Assembly: GCF_026805325.1 (NCBI RefSeq)
Contig: NZ_JAPRAT010000029.1
Span: forward strand, 1 to 46,554
Length of the DNA stretch: 46,554 nucleotides
DNA from: Natronobacillus azotifigens
Lineage (GTDB): Bacteria; Bacillota; Bacilli; Bacillales; Amphibacillaceae
Direction: 5' to 3'
Part shown: piece by piece, positions 36,330 to 45,445 of the stretch
How positions within the stretch are numbered: the first letter of the stretch is position 1
Layout: the number at the start of each line of letters is the position of its first letter
Position numbers and translations under genes: made by a program
Notes under the pieces: generated by a model
What the model was told of the DNA's origin: nothing
What the model saw: the letters and a program-made list of their open reading frames with translations, nothing else
Database searches by the model: none

Positions 36330-38261
36330 ATGATATTAATGCAAGTAAATAATTTAGTCAAACGCTTTGGCGCGGAAACTATTTTAGAAAATATAAAACT
36401 AGAAATTCAATCAAATGATCGAATTGCCATTGTCGGCCGCAATGGTGCGGGAAAATCAACATTATTAAAAATAATGGCTGGTGTCCTTTCTTTTGATGAA
36501 GGGGAAATTCATCGTCCAAAAGATGTTTCGCTCGGTTATCTTGATCAAAATACCGGTCTAGAAACCAGTGAAACGATTTGGGCAGAGATGCTTGAAGTAT
36601 TTTCCGATTTAATCGAAGAAGAGAAAGCATTGCGTAGTCTTGAAGAGCAAATGGGGGATCCTTCGATCATCGACGATGAAACACGATATCAGCAATTGTT
36701 AAATCAATATGATACTAGACAACAAGCATTCAAAGTGAATGGCGGTTATCAATATGAAGCAGAAATTCGTACCGTTTTAAACGGACTTCATTTTACTAAC
36801 TATGATTTTGCTACATCGATTAGCGAATTAAGTGGTGGACAAAAAACTCGTCTGGCGCTCGGGAAACTTCTGTTAGCAAAGCCCGATATACTTATCTTAG
36901 ATGAGCCTACTAACCACTTAGATATTGAAACATTAACTTGGCTCGAAAACTATTTAAACAACTATGCTGGTGCGGTTGTGATTGTTTCACACGATCGCTA
37001 TTTCTTAGATAAAACGATTCAAACGGTTTATGAAATATCACGACAACGCTCCAAAAAATATCACGGCAATTATAGCAAATATTTAGAGCAAAAAGCATTG
37101 GATTATGAGCGTGAACAAAAGATGTTTGAAAAGCAACAAAGTGAAATTAAGAAACTGGAAGACTTTGTCCAAAAAAATCTCGCTCGAGCATCGACAACGA
37201 AAAGAGCACAAAGCCGTCGGAAACAACTAGAAAAGATCGATCGATTGGATCGTCCAAAAGGGGATGAATCGTCTGCAAGCTTTTCTTTTCAAATCAATAA
37301 ACGAAGTGGAAATGATGTATTAAAGATTGATCAACTTGCTTTTCGCTATCCAGATGATAATCAAACGATTTTTTCCAATATCAGTTTTTCTGTAACAAAA
37401 GGAGAACGGATCGCCCTTGTCGGACCAAATGGGGTAGGAAAAACCACCTTATTAAAAACAATCATTGGCGATTTATCCCCAGCCAGTGGTTCGCTTACCA
37501 TTGGCACGAATGTTCAAATCGGTTACTACGATCAAGAGCAAGCCAAACTTCATTCAACCAAAACGGTCTTAATGGAGTTGTGGGATGAATATCCGAGTGT
37601 GAATGAAAAAGATATTCGTACCGTACTTGGAAACTTTCTTTTTTCTGGAGATGATGTGCTAAAGCCCGTCTCTGCGTTAAGTGGTGGAGAAAAAGCCAGA
37701 CTAGCACTTGCAAAATTAATGATGGAAAAAGCAAACCTTCTCATTCTTGATGAGCCGACCAACCATTTGGATTTAGACAGCAAAGAAGTATTAGAGGCTG
37801 CTTTACTTGGATTTCCAGGAACGATTATTTTTGTATCTCATGATCGCTATTTTATTAATGAAATCGCTACTCAAGTGATTGAACAACAGGCTACAGAGGC
37901 AACGGTCTATTTAGGTGATTATGATTATTATGTTGAAAAAAAACAAGAGAGCATCGAATTAGCTGAATGGGATGCACAGAAAAGAGAAAAGCAGCAACAG
38001 AACAACATGGAAACAAAAACAAATTTTCATGTCGATAAACAGAGAAAACAGCAAGAACGAAAGACTGCACGTAGAATTGCTGAAATTGAAGAAACTATAG
38101 AAGAGTTAGAAGAAAACATTGCAAATAATGAAGCATTACTTTGTGAACCAGAAGTTTTTCAAGACCATGAAAAAACATTGGAACTAACCAAAGAAAACGA
38201 TCGTTATACCATTCAAATCGAACAACTGATGGAAGAGTGGGAAACACTACAAATACAATAA
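36330..38261 (+). CDS. ABC-F family ATPase (YdiF-like)
   Basis: 643 residues from the ATG at 36330, 9 bases past GAGGTG; an in-frame GTG at 36318 is part of that ribosome-binding site. Two ABC domains without membrane segments: Walker A GRNGAGKST (near 36) and GPNGVGKTT (near 365), signatures LSGGQKTRLALG and LSGGEKARLALA, Walker B ILDEPTNHLD twice. A charged linker and a C-terminal coiled coil (about 555-640) complete the ABC-F plan. These proteins act on the ribosome, some giving antibiotic protection. It is the ortholog of B. subtilis YdiF by context. Confidence 0.95.
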   Translation: MILMQVNNLVKRFGAETILENIKLEIQSNDRIAIVGRNGAGKSTLLKIMAGVLSFDEGEIHRPKDVSLGYLDQNTGLETSETIWAEMLEVFSDLIEEEKALRSLEEQMGDPSIIDDETRYQQLLNQYDTRQQAFKVNGGYQYEAEIRTVLNGLHFTNYDFATSISELSGGQKTRLALGKLLLAKPDILILDEPTNHLDIETLTWLENYLNNYAGAVVIVSHDRYFLDKTIQTVYEISRQRSKKYHGNYSKYLEQKALDYEREQKMFEKQQSEIKKLEDFVQKNLARASTTKRAQSRRKQLEKIDRLDRPKGDESSASFSFQINKRSGNDVLKIDQLAFRYPDDNQTIFSNISFSVTKGERIALVGPNGVGKTTLLKTIIGDLSPASGSLTIGTNVQIGYYDQEQAKLHSTKTVLMELWDEYPSVNEKDIRTVLGNFLFSGDDVLKPVSALSGGEKARLALAKLMMEKANLLILDEPTNHLDLDSKEVLEAALLGFPGTIIFVSHDRYFINEIATQVIEQQATEATVYLGDYDYYVEKKQESIELAEWDAQKREKQQQNNMETKTNFHVDKQRKQQERKTARRIAEIEETIEELEENIANNEALLCEPEVFQDHEKTLELTKENDRYTIQIEQLMEEWETLQIQ

Positions 38262-38268
38262 GTAGTTG

Positions 38269-38314
38269 AAAACAGCGACGAAACTGTTAATAAGTTGTGT
38301 CGCTGTTTTATTTT
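38269..38314 (+). terminator. ABC-F gene terminator
   Basis: AAAACAGCGAC pairs with GTCGCTGTTTT over a 19-base loop, followed by ATTTT. Eight bases past the stop. Confidence 0.8.
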
Positions 38315-38322
38315 GGTGCTCA

Positions 38323-38500
38323 TGTGGATAGTAAGATGTTTATCCACAAAAAAAAGCCGTTATTACCTGTTTTTTTGCGACTTATACACATAATCCACAA
38401 AAAACTTATGAGTTATCCACCGTTTTTACACACAAGTCAAACAGTTTCATTGCAAGTTTTCGCAAAAGTTATGCACAACCTTGTATAACTTTGTTGATAA
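38323..38500. promoter_or_regulatory. DnaA-box cluster
   Basis: Within 180 bases there are three exact TTATNCACA boxes (38340-38348, 38382-38390, 38469-38477) and at least five one-mismatch boxes: 38323-38331 and 38492-38500 on the minus strand, 38391-38399, 38413-38421 and 38424-38432 on the plus strand. In B. subtilis a DnaA-box cluster lies at gcp (tsaD), one of several clusters that titrate DnaA and restrain initiation. This is the same place, downstream of tsaD. Confidence 0.85.
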
Positions 38501-38506
38501 CTTTTT

Positions 38507-39547
38507 TTACGATCTTCCTCGCATTCCATAACTTTCAAGATCAAGACCTGGATTTGCATTCATGTCCCATCCTGCTCGATTTCCTTTTTGATAAGCAATC
38601 GTTCCTGCAGCTCCAATCATCGCTGCATTGTCCGTGCATAGCCATAATGGTGGAATCGATAATTGAATCGACTCTTCTTTGAATTTTTCTTCCAAAGATG
38701 CTCGTAACCCTTTATTGGCTGCGACACCACCTGCGATAATTACTTGATTTACTTGATGGTCTTTAGCAGCTCGATATGTTTTTTCAGTTAACACATCAAT
38801 AACGCTGGCTTGAAAACTTGCTGCGATATTTTCTCGTTTCAAATCGTTTCCTTTTTGTTTTGCATTATGCAAAGTATTGATAACTGCCGACTTCAATCCA
38901 CTAAAACTAAAATCATAGCTATCTTCTTCTAACCACGCTCTTGGAAAGGAGAGCGTATCTTCGCCTAATTGTGCTAGCCGATCAACTTCTGGTCCTCCTG
39001 GATAAGGAAGATCTAGTGTGCGTGCTACTTTATCATAGGCTTCCCCTGCAGCATCGTCTCGGGTTTCTCCGATCACTTCGAACACGCCATGTTCTTTCAT
39101 TAAAATAAGCTCGGTATGCCCTCCAGAAACGACTAGCGCCAGCAACGGAAACGTGAATTCTTCTTGTAATCGATTCGCATAAATATGGCCCGCGATATGA
39201 TGAACACCAATCAGTGGTTTTTGATGAGCATAAGCGAGTGCCTTTGCTGAGCTAACGCCAACCAATAAAGCACCAACCAATCCTGGACCTTCTGTAACAG
39301 CTACCGCATCGATTTGTTCCATGGTCATGTTCGCTTTTGCAAAAACTTCTTCTAAAACAATCGTCATTTGTTCGACATGATGTCTTGAGGCAATCTCTGG
39401 GACAACCCCACCGAACCTTTTGTGACTTTCGATTTGAGTTGCTACAACATTTGCAACGACCTCCGTACCATCTTTAATAATGGCTGCAGCAGTTTCATCA
39501 CAACTCGTTTCAATTGCTAATATGTATGTTTCTTTTTGTTCACTCAT
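38507..39547 (-). CDS. tsaD: tRNA N6-threonylcarbamoyladenosine transferase TsaD
   Basis: 346 residues from the ATG at 39547 (MSEQKETY; the ATG overlaps the rimI stop as ATGA). Kinase-like ASKHA fold with [12 protein letters not shown] near 8-19, metal-binding [10 protein letters not shown] near 111-120, VSGGHTEL near 140. With TsaB and TsaE it transfers the threonylcarbamoyl group from its adenylate to A37 of ANN-decoding tRNAs. Confidence 0.97.
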   Translation of the reverse strand: MSEQKETYILAIETSCDETAAAIIKDGTEVVANVVATQIESHKRFGGVVPEIASRHHVEQMTIVLEEVFAKANMTMEQIDAVAVTEGPGLVGALLVGVSSAKALAYAHQKPLIGVHHIAGHIYANRLQEEFTFPLLALVVSGGHTELILMKEHGVFEVIGETRDDAAGEAYDKVARTLDLPYPGGPEVDRLAQLGEDTLSFPRAWLEEDSYDFSFSGLKSAVINTLHNAKQKGNDLKRENIAASFQASVIDVLTEKTYRAAKDHQVNQVIIAGGVAANKGLRASLEEKFKEESIQLSIPPLWLCTDNAAMIGAAGTIAYQKGNRAGWDMNANPGLDLESYGMRGRS

Positions 39548-39990
39548 AATTTCACCCACATGACTAAAGCATCTTCATTATTGTCTGTATAGTATTTTTT
39601 CCGAATACCACCGGGCTTAAGCCCAAACTTTCGATAAAGCTTCTTGGCTGCATTATTTGAAACACGCACTTCCAGAGATAACTTTCTTGCACCAAGTGTT
39701 ATCACTTGATTTAACATAGCTTGAAACAACATCGATCCGTAACCATTGCCACGAAAATCGGGACTAATAGCGATATTAGTAACTTGTGCCTCATCTAATA
39801 CAATCCACACGCCGCAAAAACCAATAATGCGCTCCTTGTTTTCGATAACAAAATAATGCGCAAAGTTATTATCAGTAATCTCTTTTCGATAGATATCTTG
39901 TGTCCACGGCAACGTAAACGAACGTTCTTCAATTATTGTGACTTGTGGAATATCGTCAACCTCCATTGGCCGAATGTTAACTTCACTCAT
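39544..39990 (-). CDS. rimI: Ribosomal protein alanine N-acetyltransferase RimI
   Basis: 148 residues, a single GNAT domain with acetyl-CoA loop [13 protein letters not shown] near 78-90 and C-terminal [23 protein letters not shown]. In the family RimI acetylates the N-terminus of ribosomal protein S18; proteins at this locus may have other targets. It overlaps tsaB by 8 bases and tsaD by 4. Confidence 0.93.
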   Translation of the reverse strand: MSEVNIRPMEVDDIPQVTIIEERSFTLPWTQDIYRKEITDNNFAHYFVIENKERIIGFCGVWIVLDEAQVTNIAISPDFRGNGYGSMLFQAMLNQVITLGARKLSLEVRVSNNAAKKLYRKFGLKPGGIRKKYYTDNNEDALVMWVKL

Positions 39991-40687
39991 GTTGCTTTTC
40001 CTTTTGTTCTTCCAACCATTTCGCTTCTGCCTCCACTAATCGCAAATAACTAGGTTGAAGGGAATGTAGTTCTTCACCTGTCCGATCTTTTCCAGCAATC
40101 GCAAGTAGTGATGGACGTGCGTTATGAAATCCTTCTGGTAGGAAAATCGCTAGTTCACCAAGTTTTTCTTGGATCAGGTCTTGATATATCGATAGATCTG
40201 GACTGATAAAAATAATCGCTTGATTCAAAGATTTTACTTGTTCCAGCCAATTTTCAAATAGAATATTCTGATCTTCTCTCACAGTGGTGAACTCCCCGGA
40301 ATTGAATTGATATAATCCAGTAAAAACCAATCCTCGACGGGCATCAAAAAATGGACAGATCAACTGTTGCATCGCTTTTGCTTGTAATGCTAATATTTCC
40401 AAACTAGATACAGCTACGACCGGAATCTGAAGTGACCATGCCATCGTTTTAGCGACCGAAAGTCCTATCCGAACGCCTGTATACGAACCTGGACCTTTTG
40501 CAACAACAATTTTGGTCAAATCTCTTGGTGTTACGTTCGCATCTTCCATCACTTGTGCAATCGCAGGCATTAAACGAGTTGAGTGTTTATTTTTGTTAAT
40601 CGAGACATACTCCGCAATTACTTTATCTTGCTGATAGATTGCAATTCCCATCGCATCATTGGACGTATCAATGGCTAATATATTCAT
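39983..40687 (-). CDS. tsaB: tRNA threonylcarbamoyladenosine biosynthesis protein TsaB
   Basis: 234 residues. ASKHA fold with ILAIDTSNDAMGIAIY at the start and VAKGPGSYTGVRIGLSVAK near 62-80, the TsaB hallmark. It heterodimerises with TsaD. It overlaps tsaE by 4 bases and rimI by 8. Confidence 0.96.
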   Translation of the reverse strand: MNILAIDTSNDAMGIAIYQQDKVIAEYVSINKNKHSTRLMPAIAQVMEDANVTPRDLTKIVVAKGPGSYTGVRIGLSVAKTMAWSLQIPVVAVSSLEILALQAKAMQQLICPFFDARRGLVFTGLYQFNSGEFTTVREDQNILFENWLEQVKSLNQAIIFISPDLSIYQDLIQEKLGELAIFLPEGFHNARPSLLAIAGKDRTGEELHSLQPSYLRLVEAEAKWLEEQKEKQHE

Positions 40688-41139
40688 CGTGCCAACCCCT
40701 CACAAACTCGTTCAAAATGATCACCAATTGGATAACAAGTAATTTCACGTTCCTTTTCATTTGTTGATGTAATGACGATATCGAGCCTTTCTTTCGGCAG
40801 AAATTCTTCGATAAATTGTGGCCATTCCACCACAGAGATACCGTCACTATAAAAGTATTCATCAAAGCCAATATCTTCTTCACTACCTTCTAATCGATAC
40901 ACATCCATATGATATAGCGGTAATTCTCCTTGATAGGTTTTTACAATCGTAAACGTAGGACTATTAATTGTACGCTTTACCCCTAACCCTGCACCTAATC
41001 CTTTGGTAAACGTCGTTTTTCCAGCACCAAGATCTCCTTTTAACGTTATCACATCACCTGCTCGCAATAAAATCGCCAACTTTTTCGCTAATCGTTCTGT
41101 TTCTCCTTCGGTCTTTGTTATAAATTTTATACTCTTCAC
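40684..41139 (-). CDS. tsaE: tRNA threonylcarbamoyladenosine biosynthesis ATPase TsaE
   Basis: 151 residues. P-loop GDLGAGKTTFTKG near 38-50, then NSPTFTIVKTYQG and HMDVYRLEG, typical of TsaE. Its ATPase activity resets the TsaBD complex. It lies between thiL and tsaB in the same direction. Confidence 0.96.
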   Translation of the reverse strand: MKSIKFITKTEGETERLAKKLAILLRAGDVITLKGDLGAGKTTFTKGLGAGLGVKRTINSPTFTIVKTYQGELPLYHMDVYRLEGSEEDIGFDEYFYSDGISVVEWPQFIEEFLPKERLDIVITSTNEKEREITCYPIGDHFERVCEGLAR

Positions 41140-41149
41140 TATTATTCAC

Positions 41150-42124
41150 CTAATTCCGATGGGTATATCCACTGGGCTTTAACAACTCTTTTTCTCCATT
41201 TGTATATAAAAATACGTGACCATTTGTAGTGTTAACATCTGTGGCATATCCAATTTTCGTAATACTCGTTTTCGTTTTCTTTGCGATCTCTTTTGCTTTC
41301 TCCCAATTTTCTTCAGAAACCGTACCAACCAATTCAAAGTCTTCTCCACCATTTAATAAGAACTCTAATTGATCTTCTTGAGGAAATTGCTCTAGCGCTT
41401 CATGTTTTGGTAATTTGTCTTTTTCTACATGTATCGTAATATTCGATGCTTTTGCTAATTCATTTGCTTCACTGGCAATTCCATCACTGATATCGTTCAA
41501 AGCTACCCGATCGATCTCGGCTAATCCTTTGGCAAATTCTACTCTAGGTGTTGGTTGACGATGACGGCTGAGGAGATAATCTTTGTTTGTAAATTCACTA
41601 AACTCTTCACGCAAAAGTACTGCCAACCCAGCTGCTGAATCTCCTAGCGTTCCAGTCACAAATAATACATCTCCTGCTCTTACGTGACTTCGATATCGTG
41701 CTTTATTCTTTTCAACAGCTCCATTAATTGTTACAGATACCACAAGTTCATTTCCCGAAACGGTGTCTCCACCAATTAAGTCAAGACGATATTCTTTCGC
41801 GATTTGATTCATTCCTTGATATATTTCTTGTAACTCTTCATCTGTCCAGTCTTTTGGAACGACAATGGAGATTAAATAAGATTTCGGTGTTGCGCCCATC
41901 GCAGCCATATCACTAATATTTGCAGCTAACACTCTGTAGCCAATATGAAAAGGAGCCATTGTTTTTCGAGAAAAGTGGACATTTTCAACAAACGTATCCA
42001 CTGCGGTAACCACGTCTTGATAATTCTCCCGAAAAACCGCCGCATCATCACCTATTCCTTTGATAACACTAGCGTGACGATATTTAGTTTGTTTAATTGA
42101 ATCAATAAATGCAAATTCATCCAT
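41150..42124 (-). CDS. thiL: Thiamine-monophosphate kinase ThiL
   Basis: 324 residues from the ATG at 42124 (MDEFAFIDSIKQ), the usual start and length of the family (325 in B. subtilis); the frame is open upstream to 42337 but that part has no family likeness. AIR-synthase fold with GIGDDAAVF near 29, DIS-AAMGA, LIGGDTV and LNDISDGIASE motifs for ATP/Mg binding. It phosphorylates thiamine monophosphate to the diphosphate. First gene of the thiL-tsaEB-rimI-tsaD run. Confidence 0.95.
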   Translation of the reverse strand: MDEFAFIDSIKQTKYRHASVIKGIGDDAAVFRENYQDVVTAVDTFVENVHFSRKTMAPFHIGYRVLAANISDMAAMGATPKSYLISIVVPKDWTDEELQEIYQGMNQIAKEYRLDLIGGDTVSGNELVVSVTINGAVEKNKARYRSHVRAGDVLFVTGTLGDSAAGLAVLLREEFSEFTNKDYLLSRHRQPTPRVEFAKGLAEIDRVALNDISDGIASEANELAKASNITIHVEKDKLPKHEALEQFPQEDQLEFLLNGGEDFELVGTVSEENWEKAKEIAKKTKTSITKIGYATDVNTTNGHVFLYTNGEKELLKPSGYTHRN

Positions 42125-42517
42125 AACGAACTCGTCATCCTTTCTATCGTTACCTATACTATAGCAAAAAATAGGACGAGAATAAATCAAATAGTAGTTT
42201 CGGGTGAAGGTATAAGTTGCATGTTGATTTGAATTTGAAGTGATATTTAGAGTTATCTTTATTGTCATTTCCTTTAAGGAGAATGAAAACCTTTGTTGAT
42301 TTGTAAGTTGGAGTATTGATGCACAGAAGTTATTCACGATTGATATGACGAAAGAAATATAATCTTCAATAGATTTGTTGAAATTAATTATAATTGTATA
42401 TTATTACTATTATTTTATAAAAAATGTATTTACTTTTCTAATTTTTACAGCTATATTATCTGTAAGGATATGGAGATATGAATAAATTAAAAATTTTTAT
42501 TGACAGGAGAATGATTT
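42125..42517. other. Divergent intergenic region
   Basis: Holds the promoters of thiL (leftward) and of the secreted-protein gene (rightward). Very AT-rich near 42380-42500. No operator was recognised. Confidence 0.5.
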
Positions 42518-42922
42518 ATGAAGAAGACAACGATTAAAATTTTTTCTGTAGTACTTTTTTGTGGTTTACTGTTTAGCTCACACGTTTTTGCTGCAAGAAC
42601 CACTTTAACACTACCAGAAAACCAAACTTGGGTAAGCAGAGACGCTACTAGATCAGGAGATCATAGCAATGTTCACTCTCGCTTATATGCAGTTTACCCT
42701 ACTAACGGTGGAAATGATAACTTTACTAGAATACAAGTTAAAGTAACCTCTTCTAGTGGCACTTCGATGTCATCCATTTATACTCTCAATGAAACGAGTA
42801 GTGTAAACTCATCTATTAAATTGTCAAATGGAACGCTAAATAATAAAAAAATTAAATTTCAGTTTAGAGGAAATCATCCAGACCATGGCGCAAAGGCTGA
42901 TGTTTATTATAACGCTAGATAA
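42518..42922 (+). CDS. Secreted small protein, bacteriocin-like by context
   Basis: 134 residues. Signal peptide 1-26 (MKKTTIK, hydrophobic core, cleavage after HVFA). The mature part of about 108 residues is rich in Thr, Ser and Asn, looks beta-rich, has no cysteine, and ends KADVYYNAR. AGGAGA lies 8 bases before the ATG. The stop codon TAA is made by the ATAAA end of the dispersed repeat, so the native C-terminus may have been altered. It is not a clear lactococcin 972 homologue, but gene order (secreted peptide, repeat, ABC transporter) copies that at 1-3.8 kb. A bacteriocin or signalling role is inferred from context. Confidence 0.7.
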   Translation: MKKTTIKIFSVVLFCGLLFSSHVFAARTTLTLPENQTWVSRDATRSGDHSNVHSRLYAVYPTNGGNDNFTRIQVKVTSSSGTSMSSIYTLNETSSVNSSIKLSNGTLNNKKIKFQFRGNHPDHGAKADVYYNAR

Positions 42923-43077
42923 AGTGAAACTTCAATCAGTGGGGGTTTTTTAGGTATTCCCCCACTGATTGTTAGTTGAACCATTCGGGGTGCTAGCGTC
43001 CGTTACTCCCACTTAAACAACATGATATTCTCCTTGTTTTGAAGTGGGAGTCTTACGGACGGTTGCTCCGGGATAAA
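42919..43077 (+). repeat. Dispersed structured repeat, copy 6
   Basis: 159 bp, both hairpins intact; 25 or so bases of the central section between them are deleted (ATTGTTAG joins directly to TTGAACC). It starts inside the preceding gene's last codons. Confidence 0.92.
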
Positions 43078-43138
43078 TAGAACATCTTAGATCTCCTATT
43101 CTTATCTCATATGACCAGAAAGGTGTCTTGACATTGCC

Positions 43139-43975
43139 ATGTTAAAAAACTCTATTAAAATGCAGTGGAATGTACTGTGGGAACGAAGAACAGCTACAAT
43201 AATCCTGGCATTAGTAACCGCACTCATGTTAGTTAACTTTTTTTCAAATGTTTGGATATATCAAGGAAGAGATGTGCTTGATATGTATCATCCGATGAAG
43301 CTATTAACACTTTCCAGTTGGAGTCAATATAGCTATTATTTAATGCAATATTACCCCTTACTAGTTGTTATTCCTGCTGGTTTTGCTTTATTTGCAGATA
43401 AACAGCTCAATCAGTACATCTTTATTCAGACAAGAGTTGGTGCTAAGGCTTATTATTGGGGAAAACTAGTGGTGGTATTTTTGGTTACCTTTTTGGTGTT
43501 TGCTGGACCATTTTTATTAGAGATCATCCTGAACATAATTGCTTTTCCAATTAATGCTGTTGGTGATCCAGCGAATTTTGGCGTATATGACGCAAATTAT
43601 CTAGATCAAATTGATATGCAATTATTTTCTAACCTATACACAAAATCTCAATACGCCTATGCCCTTGTATTTACTTTGTTTTTTGGTCTGATATCAGGTG
43701 TATTAGCAATATTTACGGTAGCAGTATCAATGTTTCAAATTAGATATCGCATTTTCTTATTTTTGCCCTGCTATCTTCTGCTACATCTGTTGGCGTATGT
43801 GAATCAACTTATACCTGCGATAACCCTGGAAACAAACTATTTCTTTTATCTGGTATTTTATAATCATTTTCGCAATGCTACGGGTAGTTCCATTGCTTTA
43901 GTCGTCATTACACTCAGTATTTGTTTAGTCTCCATCCTTATTTTTAGCGTTAAAATGAGAAAGGATGCGTTTTAA
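43139..43975 (+). CDS. ABC transporter permease subunit (first)
   Basis: 278 residues with six predicted membrane helices (about 17-37, 60-82, 103-125, 172-198, 205-222, 250-270). The first loop is extracytoplasmic and aromatic-rich. No soluble domain. Probably ABC-2-like. It ends one base before the next permease gene. The ribosome-binding site (AAAGGTG, 14 bases upstream) is weak. Confidence 0.8.
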   Translation: MLKNSIKMQWNVLWERRTATIILALVTALMLVNFFSNVWIYQGRDVLDMYHPMKLLTLSSWSQYSYYLMQYYPLLVVIPAGFALFADKQLNQYIFIQTRVGAKAYYWGKLVVVFLVTFLVFAGPFLLEIILNIIAFPINAVGDPANFGVYDANYLDQIDMQLFSNLYTKSQYAYALVFTLFFGLISGVLAIFTVAVSMFQIRYRIFLFLPCYLLLHLLAYVNQLIPAITLETNYFFYLVFYNHFRNATGSSIALVVITLSICLVSILIFSVKMRKDAF

Positions 43976-44797
43976 ATGACACAGGCATTATGGAAATGCT
44001 TACTCTTCGCATCTGGATTAGGAATGCTTCAGTCGTTTGCTATACTTACGATGCCGAACCCTTTACTATGGTCAAATTTAATTCTGTGGTTTGGCTTTTC
44101 AAATACTGAAATTATTCTAGTGTATATAATTGATCTATCCATTAAACTATTGCCACTGGTATTATTTCAAGTTATCTTTGGCACCTATCTTTACCAACGT
44201 TTTTGTTCGGCTAGTGTATACTACTTTTCACGTTGTCCAAATCGGATTCGATGGTTTCTAAAGGAAAGTGTGAAGTTATATTTGTTAGCCGTCCTATACC
44301 CATTGGTGATGGTATTGACTACTACGTTGATAGTCAACTTCATAAAACCAATCGACTTTGATCAGTCTGCTTTTTTACTCTTGATCTATTATGTGCTTAT
44401 ACATTCGCTCTGGTTATTCATCACTACCACACTTATTAATGTATTAGCGATCATGCTAGATAGTAGCGCTGCATTTGTCATTGTGGTCGGCTTTCAATTG
44501 ACAAGTGTTGCACTATTACTTCTGTGGGAAAATGTTTGGCCAGTAGTCGATAGTCCAAATATTTCCTTACACAGTTTATTATTAAAATTTAACCCAATTG
44601 CACATCTGATATTAACTTGGCACAGCAGTAACATTAACTTGATTAAAGGTCAGATCAATCAATTTAATCTTTCATTCGATCTGAATGAAACCGTGATTAT
44701 ATTTGCATGTTTAAGTGTTTTTATATTATTTATCGGTAGTTTAATCGTAAAACAAAAAGAATGGATTGTATTGAACCAAGAGAGCGGAGGAATGTAA
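43976..44797 (+). CDS. ABC transporter permease subunit (second)
   Basis: 273 residues, about six membrane helices (10-28, 45-65, 98-120, 132-157, 165-185, 235-257). It directly abuts its neighbours, so translation is coupled. Unlike the first permease in sequence; the two probably form a heterodimeric channel energised by the next gene product. Confidence 0.8.
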   Translation: MTQALWKCLLFASGLGMLQSFAILTMPNPLLWSNLILWFGFSNTEIILVYIIDLSIKLLPLVLFQVIFGTYLYQRFCSASVYYFSRCPNRIRWFLKESVKLYLLAVLYPLVMVLTTTLIVNFIKPIDFDQSAFLLLIYYVLIHSLWLFITTTLINVLAIMLDSSAAFVIVVGFQLTSVALLLLWENVWPVVDSPNISLHSLLLKFNPIAHLILTWHSSNINLIKGQINQFNLSFDLNETVIIFACLSVFILFIGSLIVKQKEWIVLNQESGGM

Positions 44798-45445
44798 GTG
44801 TTAGTGGTTAATCGTATTCGTAAAACCATAAAAAGTAAGGTTATTCTTAATGATATTAGTTTGACATTAAATGCTGGGACGATTTATGGCTTTGTAGGGC
44901 GTAATGGCTCAGGTAAGACCATGCTGTTTAGAGCCATTTCTGGCCTGATGAAAGTTGATGCTGGTGACATTAGTTACCAAGGGAAAAAGTTGCATCAGGA
45001 CTTTCTAGTTCTACCTAATTTAGGAATCACAATTGAAAATGCCGGGCTTTATCCTGAGTTTACAGGCTTGAAGAATCTTCAATTATTAGCCAAACTTAAT
45101 CGAAAAATTGACACTGAACAAATCAAAAAATCAATCAAACGTGTGGGTTTAGAACCAAATGATTCACGTTCGTTTCGAAAATATTCATTAGGTATGAAAC
45201 AACGAATTGCTATAGCTCAAGCGATCATGGAGCAACCGGATCTTATCTTATTAGATGAACCAACGAATTCCTTGGATGAAGAAGGTGTGCGATTAATTCG
45301 CCAAGTTATTCGGGAAGAAAAACAACGTGGTGCGATGATTCTACTCGCTAGTCACAATAAAGAAGATATTCAATTGCTCGCTGATAAAGTTTTCTATTTA
45401 GATGCTGGTCGCTTAGTGGATGAGGTTTACCCTCATGCTGAATAA
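44798..45445 (+). CDS. ABC transporter ATP-binding protein
   Basis: 215 residues. GTG start with CGGAGGAATG upstream. Walker A GRNGSGKTM (near 34-42, with Met in place of the usual final Thr/Ser), Q-loop-like IENAGLYPEF, signature YSLGMKQRIAIAQA near 128, Walker B LILLDEPTNSLD, switch His in LASHN. The LGMKQR form of the signature is that of bacteriocin/lantibiotic-immunity and drug-efflux ATPases. Confidence 0.92.
   Translation: MLVVNRIRKTIKSKVILNDISLTLNAGTIYGFVGRNGSGKTMLFRAISGLMKVDAGDISYQGKKLHQDFLVLPNLGITIENAGLYPEFTGLKNLQLLAKLNRKIDTEQIKKSIKRVGLEPNDSRSFRKYSLGMKQRIAIAQAIMEQPDLILLDEPTNSLDEEGVRLIRQVIREEKQRGAMILLASHNKEDIQLLADKVFYLDAGRLVDEVYPHAE

Noticed and set aside
42125..42337. N-terminal extension of ThiL in the open frame
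   Set aside because: The extension has no family likeness and is low-complexity; the ATG at 42124 gives the normal length.
42518..42922. Calling the secreted 134-residue protein a lactococcin 972 homologue
   Set aside because: It lacks the KTH-A-V-N-TG and G-WAKA-V motifs that the first locus shows; only the context is similar.
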